Below are positions 10,201 to 21,750 of a stretch of 64,000 bases of DNA, piece after piece (position 1 is the first letter of the stretch; each line of letters begins with the position of its first letter). The stretch is from positions 173,290-237,289 of the forward strand of contig CAUYUJ010000914.1 in NCBI GenBank assembly GCA_963575745.1. The letters are read 5' to 3'. The notes below the pieces were generated by a model. It was given only the letters and a program-made list of their open reading frames with translations. It ran no database searches and was not told the origin of the DNA. This DNA is from Prorocentrum cordatum (Eukaryota > Sar > Dinophyceae > Prorocentrales > Prorocentraceae). The translations under genes were made by a program, and so were the position numbers.

Positions 10201-10479
10201 TAGTGTAAACCCAAGATTTATCAACGATGTTGGCATTAACCCTCCCTCCAAGCTCCCTCTTCATAGGCCCCATACAACGGTTCATTTCCATTGCGGGAAT
10301 TGCCTCGTTGGAAGACAACCATTTGAAGCCCCTGAGGCATGCCAAAACATCGCTCTTGGGATTTCAACGACACGGATCAACCTGACTGCTGCGTCTTGAC
10401 GCTCCGTACCAGAGCGCAATTTTGGGGACTTCAACACCGCGAACCAGCATCACGCTTGCATCCGCATAATCCTGACAAC

Positions 10480-11040
10480 TTCCAAAACACAATTCGGTAC
10501 GTTGACCATGCGAATCCGTGAAACTCTTCCAACTTGTATGAACGAATGTGCGCGGCGCTGAGGCGAGAGCCACATTTTGAAAAGGAACCACCCTCAGTTC
10601 GCAAAACTCTTGCACATTGTTCTAAACGAGTGTGCGCGGCGCTAAGGCGAGAGCCACATGTTGAAAACCATCCGCCCTCAATCCATGAAGCTCTTGCACA
10701 TGTTTGAAACGAATGTGCGCGGCGCTGGGGCGAGAACCACATTTTCAAAACCACTCGCCATCAACCTGCGAAACCCTTGCAAATGTTTGAAACGAATGTG
10801 CGCGGCGCTGAGGCGAGAGCCACATTTTGAAAACTATCCGCCCTCAATCCATGAAGCCCTTGCACATGTTTGAAACGAATGTGCGCGGCGCTACGGCGAG
10901 AACCACATTTTGACAACGACCCGCCCTCAATCCGTGAGGCTCTAAAAGTTGTTTCAACGAATGTGCCCAACGCTAAAGGCGAGAGCCACATCGTGAAAAC
11001 GACCCGCCCTCCATCTGTGAAGCCGTTGCCACGTTTTAAG
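10480..11040. repeat. 83-bp tandem satellite, six copies plus a partial
   Basis: Units begin CGAATGTGCGCGGCGCT at 10543, 10627, 10710, 10793, 10876 and 10958 (spacings 82-84), each continuing with GAGAGCCACATTTTGAAAA, a CCGCCCTCAATCC block and CTCTTGCACATGTTTGAAA. A partial unit precedes 10543. The last copy is the most diverged. Confidence 0.85.
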
Positions 11041-11113
11041 CTTCAGGGACAAAACTGGTGAGGGAATCTCAGGCGAAACGCCCGGCCCGCCCTGGAAACT
11101 GGCCTCGGGGTGC

Positions 11114-11900
11114 GACAGGAGGAAGGGGAGGAGGAGGACGAAGAGGAGGAGGAGGAGGAGGAGGAAGAGAGAGGAGGGGGGAGAGGGGCGAGGGGAGGAG
11201 GGAGGAGGGAGGGAGGAGGGCAGGAGGGAGAGGGAGGAGGATACTATGAGGATACTATGAATAGGAGGAGGAGGAAGAGGAAGAGGAGGAGGAGGAGGAG
11301 GAGGAGGAGGAGGAGGAGGAGGAGGAGGAGGAGGCCTGTGATTCCGTGAAAGTGTGATCACAAGGTTGGCCCTCGGGCCGCGGACACAGGCCCGTCACGT
11401 GCGCTCTCCGCCCGAGGAAGGTCGGCGACGAAGTGTCCGCAGCCGGTCGCAGGAGCAGGAGGAGGAGGAGGAGGAGAAAGGAGAAGAAGTAGGAGGGGGA
11501 GGGAAGGACGGGAATGGAGGAGGGAGGAGGAGGAGGAGGAGGAGGAGGAGGAGGAGGAGGAGGAGGAGGAGGATAAGGAGGAGGAGGAGGAGGGAGGAAG
11601 GAGGAGGAGGAGGAGGAGGAGGAGAAGAGGAGGAGGAGGAGGAGGAGGAAGGAGGGGAGGAGGAGAGAAGTGTGGGGAGGAGGACGAGATGGAGTAGGAG
11701 GAGCAGGAGCAGGAGGAGGAGGAGGAGGAGAGGAGGAGGAGGAGGAGAAGGAGGAGCGAGGAGAAGGAGGGGGGAGGGGAGGGGCGAGGGAAAGGATGAA
11801 TAGGGAGGGAGAGGAGGAATAGGGAGGGAGAGGAGAGAGGCGGATGAGAATGAGGAGGAGGGCGGAAGGAGAGAGGAGGATAATGAGCAGGAGGGGGTCA
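11114..11900. repeat. GGA polypurine tracts
   Basis: Two blocks (11114-11339 and 11458-11900) of GGA/GAG units, separated by about 110 bases of mixed sequence. Confidence 0.9.
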
Positions 11901-12107
11901 AGAAGGAAGGCGGCTTCCAGCTCACGGCCGAGACTGAGGAGGAGGAGGGTCCTCCAGCTCCTGGCCGAGGGCGTGGTCCCCCCGCGCCCGTCGAGCCACG
12001 TCCGCCGCGCGCCGCAGCTCGACGACGGCCATCGCGTTGGCGGGCACCAGGAATTGAAACGTCGTCGCGTCATCGCTGGGGCGGAACGCGCTGCGCACCA
12101 TCCTCTG

Positions 12108-12532
12108 GGGAGGAGGACTAGGAGGACTAGGAGGCGGAGGAGAAGGCGGAGGAGAAGGCGGAGGAGGAGGAGGAGGAGGAGGAGGAGGAGGAGGAGGAGG
12201 AGGAGGAGGAGGAGGAGGAGGAGGAGGAGGAGAGAGGGGAAGGGGGGGAGGAGGAGGAGGAGGAAGGGAGGAGGGGGGGGAGGGAGGAGGAGGAGGAGCA
12301 GGAGGGAGGAGGGAGGAGGAGGAGGAGGAGGAGGAGGAGGAGGAGGAGGAGGAGGAGGAGGAGGAGGAGGAGGGGAAGGGGGGAGGAGGAGGAGGGGAAG
12401 AGGAGGAGGGGAAGGGGGGGAGGAGGAGGAAGAGGAGGAGGCCGAGCAGGAGCAGGAGGGGGAGGAGGAGAGGGAGGAGGAGGAGGAGGAGGAGGAGGAG
12501 GAGGAGGAGGAGGAGGAGGAGGAGGAGGATCG
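12108..12532. repeat. GGA polypurine tract
   Basis: About 425 bases of nearly pure GGA units, ending at GATCGTCTCGG. Confidence 0.9.
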
Positions 12533-13397
12533 TCTCGGATGTAACCTTAGGCCGCGGATCAGGCTAACTCACCTGACCGATGTGAAAGACCTGCCGCGCG
12601 GCCTAAAGTGGGGGTCGGCGGACAGCGACGATACTGAGGTGCCTAGTGGGGAGCACCGATCGATACTCCACCTCGCGATCGCATTCGCTGGCCGCCGCCA
12701 CCTTCTCACCCATGCCCACGTGCGATCCTGTCGAATCAGGGCTCCTACAGGGTGGCATCCCAGGTCGGGGAAGCGAACTTGCCGCGGCAGTGGTCCGCAT
12801 TCTGATGAGCCTTGGGCCGTGCACTGCCCAGCTGTTCCCCTCAGGGGAGCGGATGGGCCCCAAATGGGTCCGCGCGCCTCCCGGCCGCTGAATTGAGGCG
12901 TGTGTGTTCGCATGGGCGTGCCATGCCAAAGCATGGAGGGTGCACCTGGAGGGGATCAATCCCCAGCATGACGGGCACCCGCATCAGGTGCACCGGGCCT
13001 GCCAGCCTGGTGCCAACGCATGCAAGTCCATCGCGCTGCGAGCATCCCTGATTGATATGTTTTTTCTAGCAGGGCATCTGCTATCCCACTTAATGGGATT
13101 ATTAGCCTAGCATGTGCTGTCTCCCGCTGCCGGCTGCTACCCGCGCCTCGGGGGTATTCCGTGACACCCAGAGCGGGCGGACAAATCATACCCCCCCCTC
13201 GAGAACACGAGGGCGGAAACCGTAACAACGCAGATTCTGGATGATACGAAACTGGGGGAAATTGTATCCCTCCCTTGTTGCGGCGTCTACTGCCACTCGG
13301 ATCCCGGACGGGACTGGCAAGGGGGAAAGGAGGAGAGATGGGAGAAGAGAAGCCTGGGAGTCTCATGCGCGTGCTTCAGGCTCGGGCGCGCGTGCGG
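12533..13397. other. No gene seen
   Basis: Mixed sequence with several overlapping frames on both strands, none with convincing protein character. Confidence 0.3.
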
Positions 13398-13646
13398 TTA
13401 ATAAATCCTCTGGTCCGCTCGTGTGCTCGGGGGCCCGACCGTCTGCTGAAGTGAAAGCCCACGCTCAGATATACACATCATGCATGTGAAGCTGCATGCG
13501 AAAGGAAGGGAACATATCAACTTACACTCTGCATCCAAGGTCACACAGAAAGCAACAACCACGGGAGCGGTGCGATGATCCTTTTTCCTCACAGCGACAA
13601 CGAGTACCGAATCGCATCCCTCTGGCGGTGGCCCGTTCAGGTCCAC
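13398..13646 (-). CDS. Short hypothetical reading frame
   Basis: An 82-residue minus frame starting DLNGPPPEGC has a balanced hydrophobic core (VLVVAV, APVVVAFCV). It contains GAGTGTAAGTTG, which matches a canonical 5' splice site, so it could be an exon. It lies just downstream of the LINE at 13820-20073 and could also be part of that element's 3' region. No family recognised. Confidence 0.2.
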   Translation of the reverse strand: MDLNGPPPEGCDSVLVVAVRKKDHRTAPVVVAFCVTLDAECKLICSLPFACSFTCMMCISERGLSLQQTVGPPSTRADQRIY

Positions 13647-13819
13647 CTCCTTTTTGATTGGTTTTCGCTAGGGGCTGCAATGCGAAGCACTCTGCAACAA
13701 TTGCTGCCGCGAGAGGGGTAATCAGTCCCGCCCATGTCCCGCTCTACTCTTCGCTGCCGCTCCGTGTGCCTTCCCTTCCCCACGACACCCTCAACATCGA
13801 ACCCTCTATAGGGATATAT

Positions 13820-15541
13820 CTACAGAAAGTCGTCTATAGGGACCAGCTCTTCCAGTACCTGCGCGTTCCCTCTCTTGTGTGACGGATGCTGGCCGTTACG
13901 AATTCTGTTCAAATTCTCTCTCGTGTGGGCGCTGGCCGGGCGTGTAGTGCAGCGCTTGCTGAGGTTGCTAATGCGCACTCCCTCCGGAATGCATCCGCAT
14001 TTCATGCAGACGAACAAAATGCCGCCCGGAGTAGAGGTGACGAACAGCGCGTGCCCGCGCCTTTCGCGCACCAGTTCGCTGAGCACTGCATTGTGCCCTG
14101 CGCAGGGGAAAGCTAGAAAAGGCGGGTCTCTGCGAGTTCGCCTAAGGCACTTCTGGCGCGCCCATCTGTGCCTGATCCACTTGAATTGGTGCCCATTTGT
14201 AGGTGAGAGGAACGGAAGAAGCGAGCCTCTTCTGGCTTCCTCTGGAACTGCTGGGCCCGAAGGTGTCGCGGGACTGTGAGGAATGGCTGCTGGCGCTGCT
14301 GGCGTCCTATGCGGACCTGGGAGAACGGCCGATCTCTCCACCTGGCCTGCACGCGTGCGCGGGCCATTTCTCCCCCCACCACCCCCTGTCTTCGACATCC
14401 TGCCGAGTTGGCGGGGTTCTGGCAATGCGTCCCGGGCCGACGCGGCCCCCATCGTAAAACAGGGGGCCCGCAAAACCGATTTGAAAGTAGAGCGCATCTT
14501 TTTAGACGGCGCCAGCCTCGGGTACAACAACAGACACTTAGCAACGTATCGAAGGTACTGCTGCAAAGTGGATGCATTTTCGGCATGGGCCTCCCTTTCC
14601 GCGCTGGAGGGTTGCGCCAGGGACGCCGCTCCTAACTTGGCATACCGGTCGGCGTAATCGTTGCCCGTCGCCAGGAACCACTCTCTGGATTGAGGCTCCA
14701 GCTGGTCCAGATCTACATGCGCCGCCACTTTGCGGATGGTGAATTCAGCATCCCAAGCTGGCGATGCACGTATTTTTATGCGCATGCCCGCGTAGATATG
14801 ATGCCGAGAGGCGACGGCTGTCCAAGGGGCGTCGGACAGCTGGACTAGACCAAGAAAGTCAGAGTGAATGTCGCTTGCGTCAGGACAGTGCTCCATTACG
14901 GCTAGGGCTGCTACATGCTCTGCCGCAGGGGACGTCTGCGGGTAATGGCTTCCAACCGCACCCCATAAAGCGGCAAAGATGTCGCCCCCCGCTGTGAGCT
15001 TGACTGCTGCCCACCCTGCTACGTGAAACTCCTCGGGCCCTTCCTTGAGGCACGATCCGTCTGTGAACACCTCCCCGCGAAATGCCTCCTTGACACTCAG
15101 TGCGGGGTCCGCGCACCAAAACTTAAAAGGTCTAGTGCCTGATCCACTTGGTGGCTGGACAGAAAAACCTGGCAACTCCAGGACCCCGCACACCAGGGGG
15201 AAGTTGCGTCGGCGGTCGCTGAGGATGGTCACGTCAATGGGCTCCAACATGTCGGCTCTGAGCGGGGCCGACAGCGGGCAGTGGTGGAGCCTGTGAGAGA
15301 GATGGTCCACTGGGGACCCGCATGCGCAAATGGAAGATGCCTCGTACCCTGCTTGCTGGAGCTTGTGTCCAGTCCACGCCGACTGGCACAGAAATGACAT
15401 GAGGATGCTGGCTTCCTGTCTGGGCAGCCTCCCTCCTGATACCAGGTTCCTGGCAACGCTTAAATCGAGAGATGCTTCGGGCCCCAATCCGAATTTGGCC
15501 GCGATGGTGTCTAAGTGGATTCGCTGCCATGCTGCGCTCAT
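13820..15541 (-). CDS. LINE RNase H domain with zinc knuckle (3' part of ORF2)
   Basis: This 573-residue frame is the C-terminal part of a LINE polyprotein. Residues 72-88 carry a zf-RVT-like knuckle (CACGSPVDHLSHRLHHC). Residues about 157-300 are an RNase H fold with all expected residues: Asp161 in FTDGSC, Glu209 in SPAAEHVAAL, Asp228 in HSDFLGL, His275 in AAHVD, and Asn294/Asp298 in TGNDYADRYA. Near the C-terminus FVCMKCGC and a later Cys suggest one more zinc site. RNase H degrades the RNA of the RNA-DNA hybrid during retrotransposition. The upstream frame continues in register through a single TAG (15548-15550), so the Met at 15541 is probably internal to the original ORF2. It ends in an acidic tail (VPIDDFL). 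Confidence 0.85.
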   Translation of the reverse strand: MSAAWQRIHLDTIAAKFGLGPEASLDLSVARNLVSGGRLPRQEASILMSFLCQSAWTGHKLQQAGYEASSICACGSPVDHLSHRLHHCPLSAPLRADMLEPIDVTILSDRRRNFPLVCGVLELPGFSVQPPSGSGTRPFKFWCADPALSVKEAFRGEVFTDGSCLKEGPEEFHVAGWAAVKLTAGGDIFAALWGAVGSHYPQTSPAAEHVAALAVMEHCPDASDIHSDFLGLVQLSDAPWTAVASRHHIYAGMRIKIRASPAWDAEFTIRKVAAHVDLDQLEPQSREWFLATGNDYADRYAKLGAASLAQPSSAEREAHAENASTLQQYLRYVAKCLLLYPRLAPSKKMRSTFKSVLRAPCFTMGAASARDALPEPRQLGRMSKTGGGGGRNGPRTRAGQVERSAVLPGPHRTPAAPAAIPHSPATPSGPAVPEEARRGSLLPFLSPTNGHQFKWIRHRWARQKCLRRTRRDPPFLAFPCAGHNAVLSELVRERRGHALFVTSTPGGILFVCMKCGCIPEGVRISNLSKRCTTRPASAHTRENLNRIRNGQHPSHKRGNAQVLEELVPIDDFL

Positions 15542-15550
15542 CTTTTTCTA

Positions 15551-17787
15551 AAGGAATTTTGGGGGGAATGCCGTGAGAGGCCAGAGGTTTCCCCTTTCAT
15601 CCTTGAAAACCAAAGCTGTGTGAAACTCCCACTTGATGCGCCGCAAGGACAGAACAGCGGCCGCTAGAGGCCCTCGCACCTCTTCCCATTTTCGCGGGGG
15701 GTGCCTGAGTATCGGGGCGGCCAATTCCAGCAGGCGTGGCATTTGGAAATGGTTGCCGTCGGACATGTCTGCGCCAGCTCTCCAAGCCAGCTTGGTCCAT
15801 AGCAATGCTGGCGCCAAGCCCTGTCTCCACGTGGGGTCCTGGTGCAGGGCCAGCGACAGGGAGCGTGAACGTACGTCCCCCCTGGATGAAGCTCCGCCGC
15901 ATCAACTCCCGCGACTTCAACACCGTACGTTCCGTGCGCATTGAGGCCGCTGACGAAAAGCTTCCTCATATCGGTGCCTGCTCTGCGGAGAGCAGCGAGC
16001 CTCCTCTTCCGAGACTGTAGCTTTTGCATTCGCTGCTTCAGCACTGGGCGACTGAGACGTCGGCAACGGAGGTTGCCAACTGCAAAATCTACCCCCAAGT
16101 TTTTCCCTGACGGTGCAACTTGCCCAGCTTTGGAGCCCAGCGCTTTGGCCAGCTTTTTGCGAAGGCCGTCTGAGTTGGCTAGAGTGATCGATTTTCTGCA
16201 AGCCACAGTACAACCCAGGTCATTCTCAATCACTTTAGCCAAGGCCTCTGCTCCCGCCGTCAACTCCCTCACGACAACTTCGGGGTCATCATCTGTGATG
16301 CCCACTTGGAAGTCGTCTATAAACAAGGAGAGCGGCAGACGCCGGTGCTTGGACTGCCACGCGTCCAGCGGCTCTAACGTGTACACCTGCACTAAATACG
16401 TGTCAAAAGGGCCCCCGGCAGCGAGCCCTTGGCCCGGATGCCCCGCAGGAACAGTCGCGCCCTCGTAAGACACGAAACGAAGGGCTTGATGCTGATTGAG
16501 CACGACAGCTAATATGGATAGCGGGAAGTGCGTTTTATCCGCGCGCTCCCAAAAGACTGGCCGCTGCACATGCTCGTAATAGTCAGACATATCCCACAGG
16601 AGAGCTGCTGAGTGTGCTGGGCGCCCCTCCGCTGTGGCCGCCTCTGGCACTAGCGCTTGCTGGAACACTAATTCCGCGATGCTGCGGCCCTTCTGGTGGC
16701 ACAGATAGGGTCTGGGGCGTGCTGTCTCCCAGGCCTTCGCGAGGGGCAGCCTGCATTTTGCCCAGACCCTGTAAAGAGCTGGTAAGAGGCCTATGCTTCG
16801 GAAGGCGGGTACTCCCGGTTGCTTTGCAGCAGCCTTCTGAAGAAGGGTCGCAACTACTGCTAAGATGGCCGTGGGGAACCTGCCGTGGCGTTCCACCGAG
16901 TGCAAAAGTATCGCAACCACTTCGAGTTGCTCCAACGAGAGAAAGCAAAAATGCCTAGGGTGGAAGCCGTCGTACGTTTGCGCCGTGTCCCTAGAGAATG
17001 ACATTGACGCTTCACGTATGGCCTCCGGCCTCAACGGGGGCAGATTTTCCTCCCGCGGTGGCTTACAAGGAGGTCTCGAATTCGGCGTGGTGCGCCATAG
17101 CTCGGCCAACCTGGCAGCTTTTGCATGCAAAAAACAAGATGGCCGCCCTGACCACTCTTCGTGCCATTTTACTTGGGCAGGCGTCCACATGGGTTGATGC
17201 TTGGACCATCTGTGGGCCCAGCCAACTGACTTATTATTCGCCCTGGTGACCCAGTCGCGCCACGCTTTGGTGCGATCTTGGGTCTCCAGTGCCAATTCGT
17301 TCGCAAGCTGGTCTGAAATTGCTTTTGCCGGCCCCTCGAGAAGCTCTGTGGCCTGCCTTACTGGCAAGCTGACTGTTTTGCCGTCTGGTGATATCTGTCG
17401 GCATGCTACCGCAATGTCCTGTAGTACGAGGCGGGTCTCTTCAGATGGGCTTGGCACCTCTGCAGGGGCCTCCTGTGCTCGAGCCGCCGCCTCCTCTATC
17501 GGGGCCCCAGTGGCTACGCACCGGGTGAAATCTTGCAAATTGTTCGCAATGGCCCTGAGGGTAGCCGCTTTGGACACCCAAGCCTCGTGCCCTTTCCCAT
17601 TCGTCTTGAAATCGGCTGCAGATCGCCAGTCGATGGTCGGGACTAGGCCGCGCGGCCGCTCGCTTCTTAAAGGCGTCCCCGTTATCCGCGAGATTTCAGA
17701 AGCAAGCTCTTTGGCGAAAGCCGTGTAAAATATGTCAAGCAAGTGTTGCTTGACATCGTCGTTCATCGATGAACGCATCTGGGACAA
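15551..17787 (-). pseudogene. LINE reverse transcriptase
   Basis: Minus-strand RT with motifs in order, counting from the Met at 17787: RSIGLLPALYRVWAK near 330-344 (motif 2), LLWDMSDYY with catalytic Asp399 (motif A), GQGLAAGGPFD at 452-462 (motif B) and FIDDF at 489-493 (motif C, the two Asp of the YxDD box). The N-terminal 250 residues are a helical linker after the endonuclease. Near 15850 the reading shifts by one frame and continues in 15817-15551 (PRLLELAAPIL, VFKDERGNLWPL) up to a TAG at 15548, then into the RNase H part. The upstream endonuclease frame is in register but separated by a TGA at 17818-17820. The shift and stops make this copy inactive unless they are assembly errors. 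Confidence 0.85.
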
Positions 17788-17817
17788 AAGTTGCCCCGCT
17801 GCCTCCCGGAGGTGGTT

Positions 17818-18640
17818 TCAGCTGGCAAAGCCCAGCTGCGGGCCTATCATTGCCTCCGCTGGGAACCGGGTCGGGCGCCTAAGCACTGGGACCAAAACTT
17901 CCCTATCTAGTAAGATAGACAAGCTGACTGGGCGACGCGGCGAAGATTTGAAAGAGGTTAGCGAGGCCACCTCCTTCACTAGCGGGTGAAACGCGACTGA
18001 TATAAGGAAATAATCAATCTTGGAAGCAGTCTTTTTGGCATAATGAGTGTCTTTTGCGGGGGCGATCAAATTGAAGCGCCCTCTCTCACCAAAGTCGGTC
18101 TTTAAAATAAACGAAGGGTCCATGTTCAGATCTCCCCCCGCTATGATTGGCAGACCTGTCTCATGCTGGAGAATGCCCAGGTGGGCAAGCAAGCTTCGAT
18201 TAGCCTCGCTGAGCTTCTCCACTGGGCGCAGATAGATAGAGACAAGTAAGATAGACTCGAAGCCAGGCGTCTCGTATCTGACGGCTGCCAGTCGCCAGGG
18301 TTCTGCACAGGTCGCGATGCCTTTCGGGAGTGGGGAAATCCCCACATCTTTGCCCGAACGCACCAGGATTGCACCCCCCCCACTGCCCTGTTTTCTGCTG
18401 AGCGGGTGGCCGGACTAAAAACTGGAAGCCAGCCCCTGCTGCGGCAGTGCTCTACAGCCAAGTGTATGTCATGCGGATCGCCCAAGAGAGTCTCTTGGAG
18501 AAACAAAACTGCGAATGAGGCCAAGGAGCCGTCATCCAGCCGGTCTCGCATGGTGGGCCAAGAACTCCCGTTGAAGGTGGCCATCAAACTGGGCCGCACC
18601 TTGCCCGGGATTAAAAGTGAGGCCGCCACGTCTGGCCGGC
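17818..18640 (-). pseudogene. LINE apurinic-type endonuclease (EEP fold)
   Basis: The N-terminal part (about 18640-18380) has ATFNGSSW and the metal-binding Glu in LFLQETLLGD. The second part (18363-17818) has AGGDLNMDP (the GDxN motif) and SKIDYFLIS. The expected final SDH motif is replaced by SSPRRPVS, so the catalytic His appears lost. The two parts are in different frames, joined at a run of eight G (18375-18382), typical of an indel in a homopolymer. This domain nicks target DNA for target-primed reverse transcription in LINEs. It ends with a TGA that interrupts the frame leading into the RT. Confidence 0.75.
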
Positions 18641-18672
18641 TTGCACCAGGAACTGTGCCGCTCAGTCGGCTG

Positions 18673-20073
18673 TTACCCCGGCGACCGGGGTGGCCCTGCC
18701 GCCGCAGCCGCCTCCGCTGCGCCGCTGGCGCCAGCGCCCGCCGGCGCGTCCGCCCTTGGTGCGGCGGCCGTTTGGCTACTGTCGCCTGCGCCTGCCGGCG
18801 CCGCTTCCTTCTTGGTCTCGGGGCGTGTTTGCCCAGAGACGTGTTCATCCTCTTGCTCCGCTAGCCCCACTGTCGCCAACTGATTGGCGAGCTGCTCCGA
18901 GGTCTGGTTGATCGCCAAGACTTTCTCCCGGAAGGGCGCTGCCCCCAGGTTTGGCGCAGGCTCCAACTCTACCTCTGGTGTGTGTCCAAGCGGTGCGAGG
19001 AGGGTCTTCCGCACCTTATCCATGAGCTCATTCTCGGGGAGTTCGATATCTTCGGGGCGCGCTTTGCAGTGTGCGAGCAGCTGCGACCCAGTCGGGTCTG
19101 GCGGACCGCTCTCGGGCTTCATCGATGCCTCGATGAGTTGAAGCTGCGCCTTTTTGCCCTGGAGGTTGCTGATCTTTACGTTGATCTCGTCCCCCAGGCG
19201 CTCGTAGTCGTCGCAGGTCTCATCAATGAGGTCCTCTAGCTACCTGAGGTCGCCCTTCTTGCGCTGAATGACATCCGTCTCGTCCTTGATGGACTGTTTC
19301 AGGCGGTCTGCCTGCGACGCCAATGGGGGCGCGAGGAACGATTTCTTCCGGAGGTCCTCTAGCTCTTGTGTCGCCTGGAGCAGCTTGGGGTGGTCTGGCT
19401 GGACTTTGCTCTTCCAGAAGTCTACTTCCGCCTTGGCCAGGTCAATTGGTGACAAGTTGTGCTTCTGGGGCAACTTCAAAGGACCGGTAAAACCATCTTG
19501 GCCCTTGTCCTTCCCTTTTCTTTTGCCCTTCAACTTGCCCTTGCCTTTTCCCTTGCCCGCGCCTTTGGGTTCGTGGTTGCCCTGGCCTTGCTGGTAGGCG
19601 GGCGGTGGCTCTGGCCAGGTGTGTCCGCCGTAGTGCTCGGGCGCACTCAGCAAGGGCATAGGCAATACAGGGTGCCCGCTCTGGCCCTGCGCATGCTGCG
19701 GGTAATGCGGCACTGGCCACATGCCGCCATAGCGTGCTGCGGGCACGGCCATGGGCGGTGTCGTCAGGGGCGGCGGCGGCGGCGGCGGCGGCGGGGCCTC
19801 CATGGCCACCTCCAGCGGCCTCTCTGCCTCCGTCCTGGGGTGCGCTGCTCGCTGCTGCTCTGGCCCACGGTCGTCACTCGCAAGCGCGCGCTTGCCGCAC
19901 ATGGACCCGCGGCTGCATGAGCGAGGCTGGCTGCGAGTCCTTGAGCAGCCCCGTGCAGCCCGGCGGAGGGCAAGGGCGGGCCCTCTCTCCCGCGCACGTC
20001 GGTGCCCGAGTGGGGTGGGGCTCGCCCTTGAAGAAGCTGTTTCCGCCGCTGTAGGCCATGATGACTGGGTCAA
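18673..20073 (-). pseudogene. LINE ORF1-like protein, Pro-rich and basic
   Basis: A minus frame from Met 20073 encodes a Pro-rich part (poly-Pro, GHTWPEPPPAYQQ), a very basic GKGKGKGKLKGKRKGKDKG tract and a coiled-coil-like part. It is interrupted by one TAG (19240-19242) and then continues in the same frame (LEDLIDETCDDYERLGDEIN) to a stop at 18673. The layout of a basic nucleic-acid-binding segment plus coiled coil upstream of the endonuclease fits a LINE ORF1, though no known ORF1 domain is recognisable. The endonuclease frame overlaps its end. Confidence 0.6.
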
Positions 20074-20433
20074 AGACTGGCCACTTACTGCGGGGCGAGC
20101 TTGGTGGCTGGAGACGTCGCTTGCTCCCAGATGATCCCAGATGCTGCGGTGACGTCTGCCCGCAACTCAAGGGGGGTCTCAACGTTGGCTCAACGCCGAA
20201 ACCTCTACTGCAGCCTAAGCTGGCTAGTGGGCCCCCCTACTATGGGGGCGCGAAGGCGGCCTCTAGAGGCTTCCTGGCCGGTTGGTCAGGGATCCCTGGA
20301 CACCTCTTTGGGTTTCCTGGCTCTATAAATCGAGCTATTGAATCTCGACTAGGAAGCGCCCCGCGCTCCCAGACAGGCGGCACGGACAGCGCCCAACCAT
20401 AACTTAAATGCGATTATCTCAACTCCGAGCTCC

Positions 20434-20982
20434 AGCAACCGCAACCTCAACAGCAAGCGGTTGCATTTGAGACGGGATTTATTCCTCACCTTACGCTCGC
20501 ACTCCAGTGCCGGGTCAGAAGAACGACACGCTCAGGGAGCTCAGGAGAGTGTTCTCCTAAGCAGTGGCGGGAAATCGCCCGCGCACCGACTCCGTGACCT
20601 TTGTGTTGTCGTGCATGGCTGAATGGCGTTAGACACGGCCTAGCAAGGCCTTGCCCCGGAGCCCGAAAACGGGCAGGAAGCGCAATTATGTTTACACCCC
20701 GTGCTTCGACTAGGGGCCGCCAGCGGTCCGCGACAGCCAGTTCCCCCGTTTTGGGGGGATGCCAGCCCGTCGGCTTTCGATGGGCTCTGACCTACAAGCA
20801 ACCGCAACCTCAACAGCAAGCGGTTGCATTTGAGACGGGATTTATTCCTCACCTCACGCTCGCACTCCAGTGCCGGGTCAGAAGAACGACACGCTCAGGG
20901 AGCTCAGGAGAGTGTTCTCCTAAGCAGTGGCGGGAAATCGCCCGCGCACCGACTCCGTGACATTTGTGTTGTCGTGCATGGC
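20434..20982. repeat. 186-bp direct repeat, two copies 363 bp apart
   Basis: 20434-20619 and 20797-20982 are near-identical (differences seen at CACCTTACG/CACCTCACG and GTGACC/GTGACA). The 177 bases between them have no coding. They may be two units of a ~363-bp tandem repeat or the ends of a small element. Neither copy has a convincing gene. Confidence 0.8.
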
Positions 20983-21160
20983 GGGCAAACGGGAACAACA
21001 TAAGATTGACATCCCCATTTTCGGTGTACCGGCCTATCCGTGGTTTTAGGCTCTGCTATGCCCGATCGTGCTTCACATACTCGCGCACTGACTCGAGAGC
21101 TGCAACAGCGGCAGGCGGATATAGCGATGTGCATGACGATGGCTGCGCGCGCGGCAGCTG

Positions 21161-21352
21161 GCAGGCTGATCCAGTCGAATCAGCGGGTCGGGGGCTACTG
21201 TGAACTTGCTATGCAGTGGTCCTTAGTCCCCGACCCTTTAGGCAATGTGCGTGGGGTGGCAGCATACTGAATGGGAAGCTGATCCGGGCGAATCAGCGGG
21301 CCAGGGGCTACCGCGAACTTGCTGTGCAGTGGTCCGTAGTCCCCGACCCGTA
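21161..21352. repeat. Diverged 113-bp tandem repeat
   Basis: Two units, 21161-21241 and 21274-21352, share GCTGATCC, GAATCAGCGGG, GGGGCTAC and CAGTGGTCC blocks. No gene seen in 20983-21750. Confidence 0.6.
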
Positions 21353-21750
21353 GGCTAAGCAGCGGAAAGCAGTGAGCATGGTACACAGACTGGCCACCTG
21401 CGTGGTGGTTGCTGCAGTGAGCTGCTCAACTACGTGTGACCTGGTCGCTCCTGTCGAAACGACCGGCTGTGTTACATGCGAACTTCGTGAGTCCGTAGCT
21501 CTTTGCCTCCATAACCCAAACTCTGATCCCGATCATCGGAAGAAAAATCTGGATCCCCGGGCCCAGCCTCGAGCCATGGCAGGCTCCTTTCGTGCATTCG
21601 CTGGCCGAATTAAGCCTTTGTCGCCCCGACCCCCACTCCCTGGCCCTCGTGGTCGGGGTGCTCGTCGGACCCCAGCAGGGATCCTTAAAGGCTGCCCCGT
21701 GCGTCCCCAACCACATCGAGAACCAAGAAGTCTGGGGGGTCATTGGCACG

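Larger units (their letters stand above)
13820..20073 (-). mobile_element. LINE-type retrotransposon with RNase H, near full-length
   Basis: The order ORF1-like, endonuclease, reverse transcriptase, zinc knuckle, RNase H on the minus strand defines a non-LTR retrotransposon of about 6.3 kb. It carries at least two frameshifts and three in-frame stops. The 5' region extends to about 20430 without coding; the 3' end and target-site duplication could not be fixed by eye. Confidence 0.8.

Noticed and set aside
9201-12532. Long open frames of poly-Glu, poly-Arg, poly-Gly, poly-Pro and poly-Ser
   Set aside because: They are translations of GGA/CTC arrays in all frames, with no non-repetitive protein sequence attached.
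20187-20196. TTGGCTCAA on the plus strand near the LINE 5' end as an SL relict
   Set aside because: Wrong strand for the LINE and too short.
21490-21512. TCCGTAGC near 21492 as the start of an SL
   Set aside because: The match stops after eight bases.
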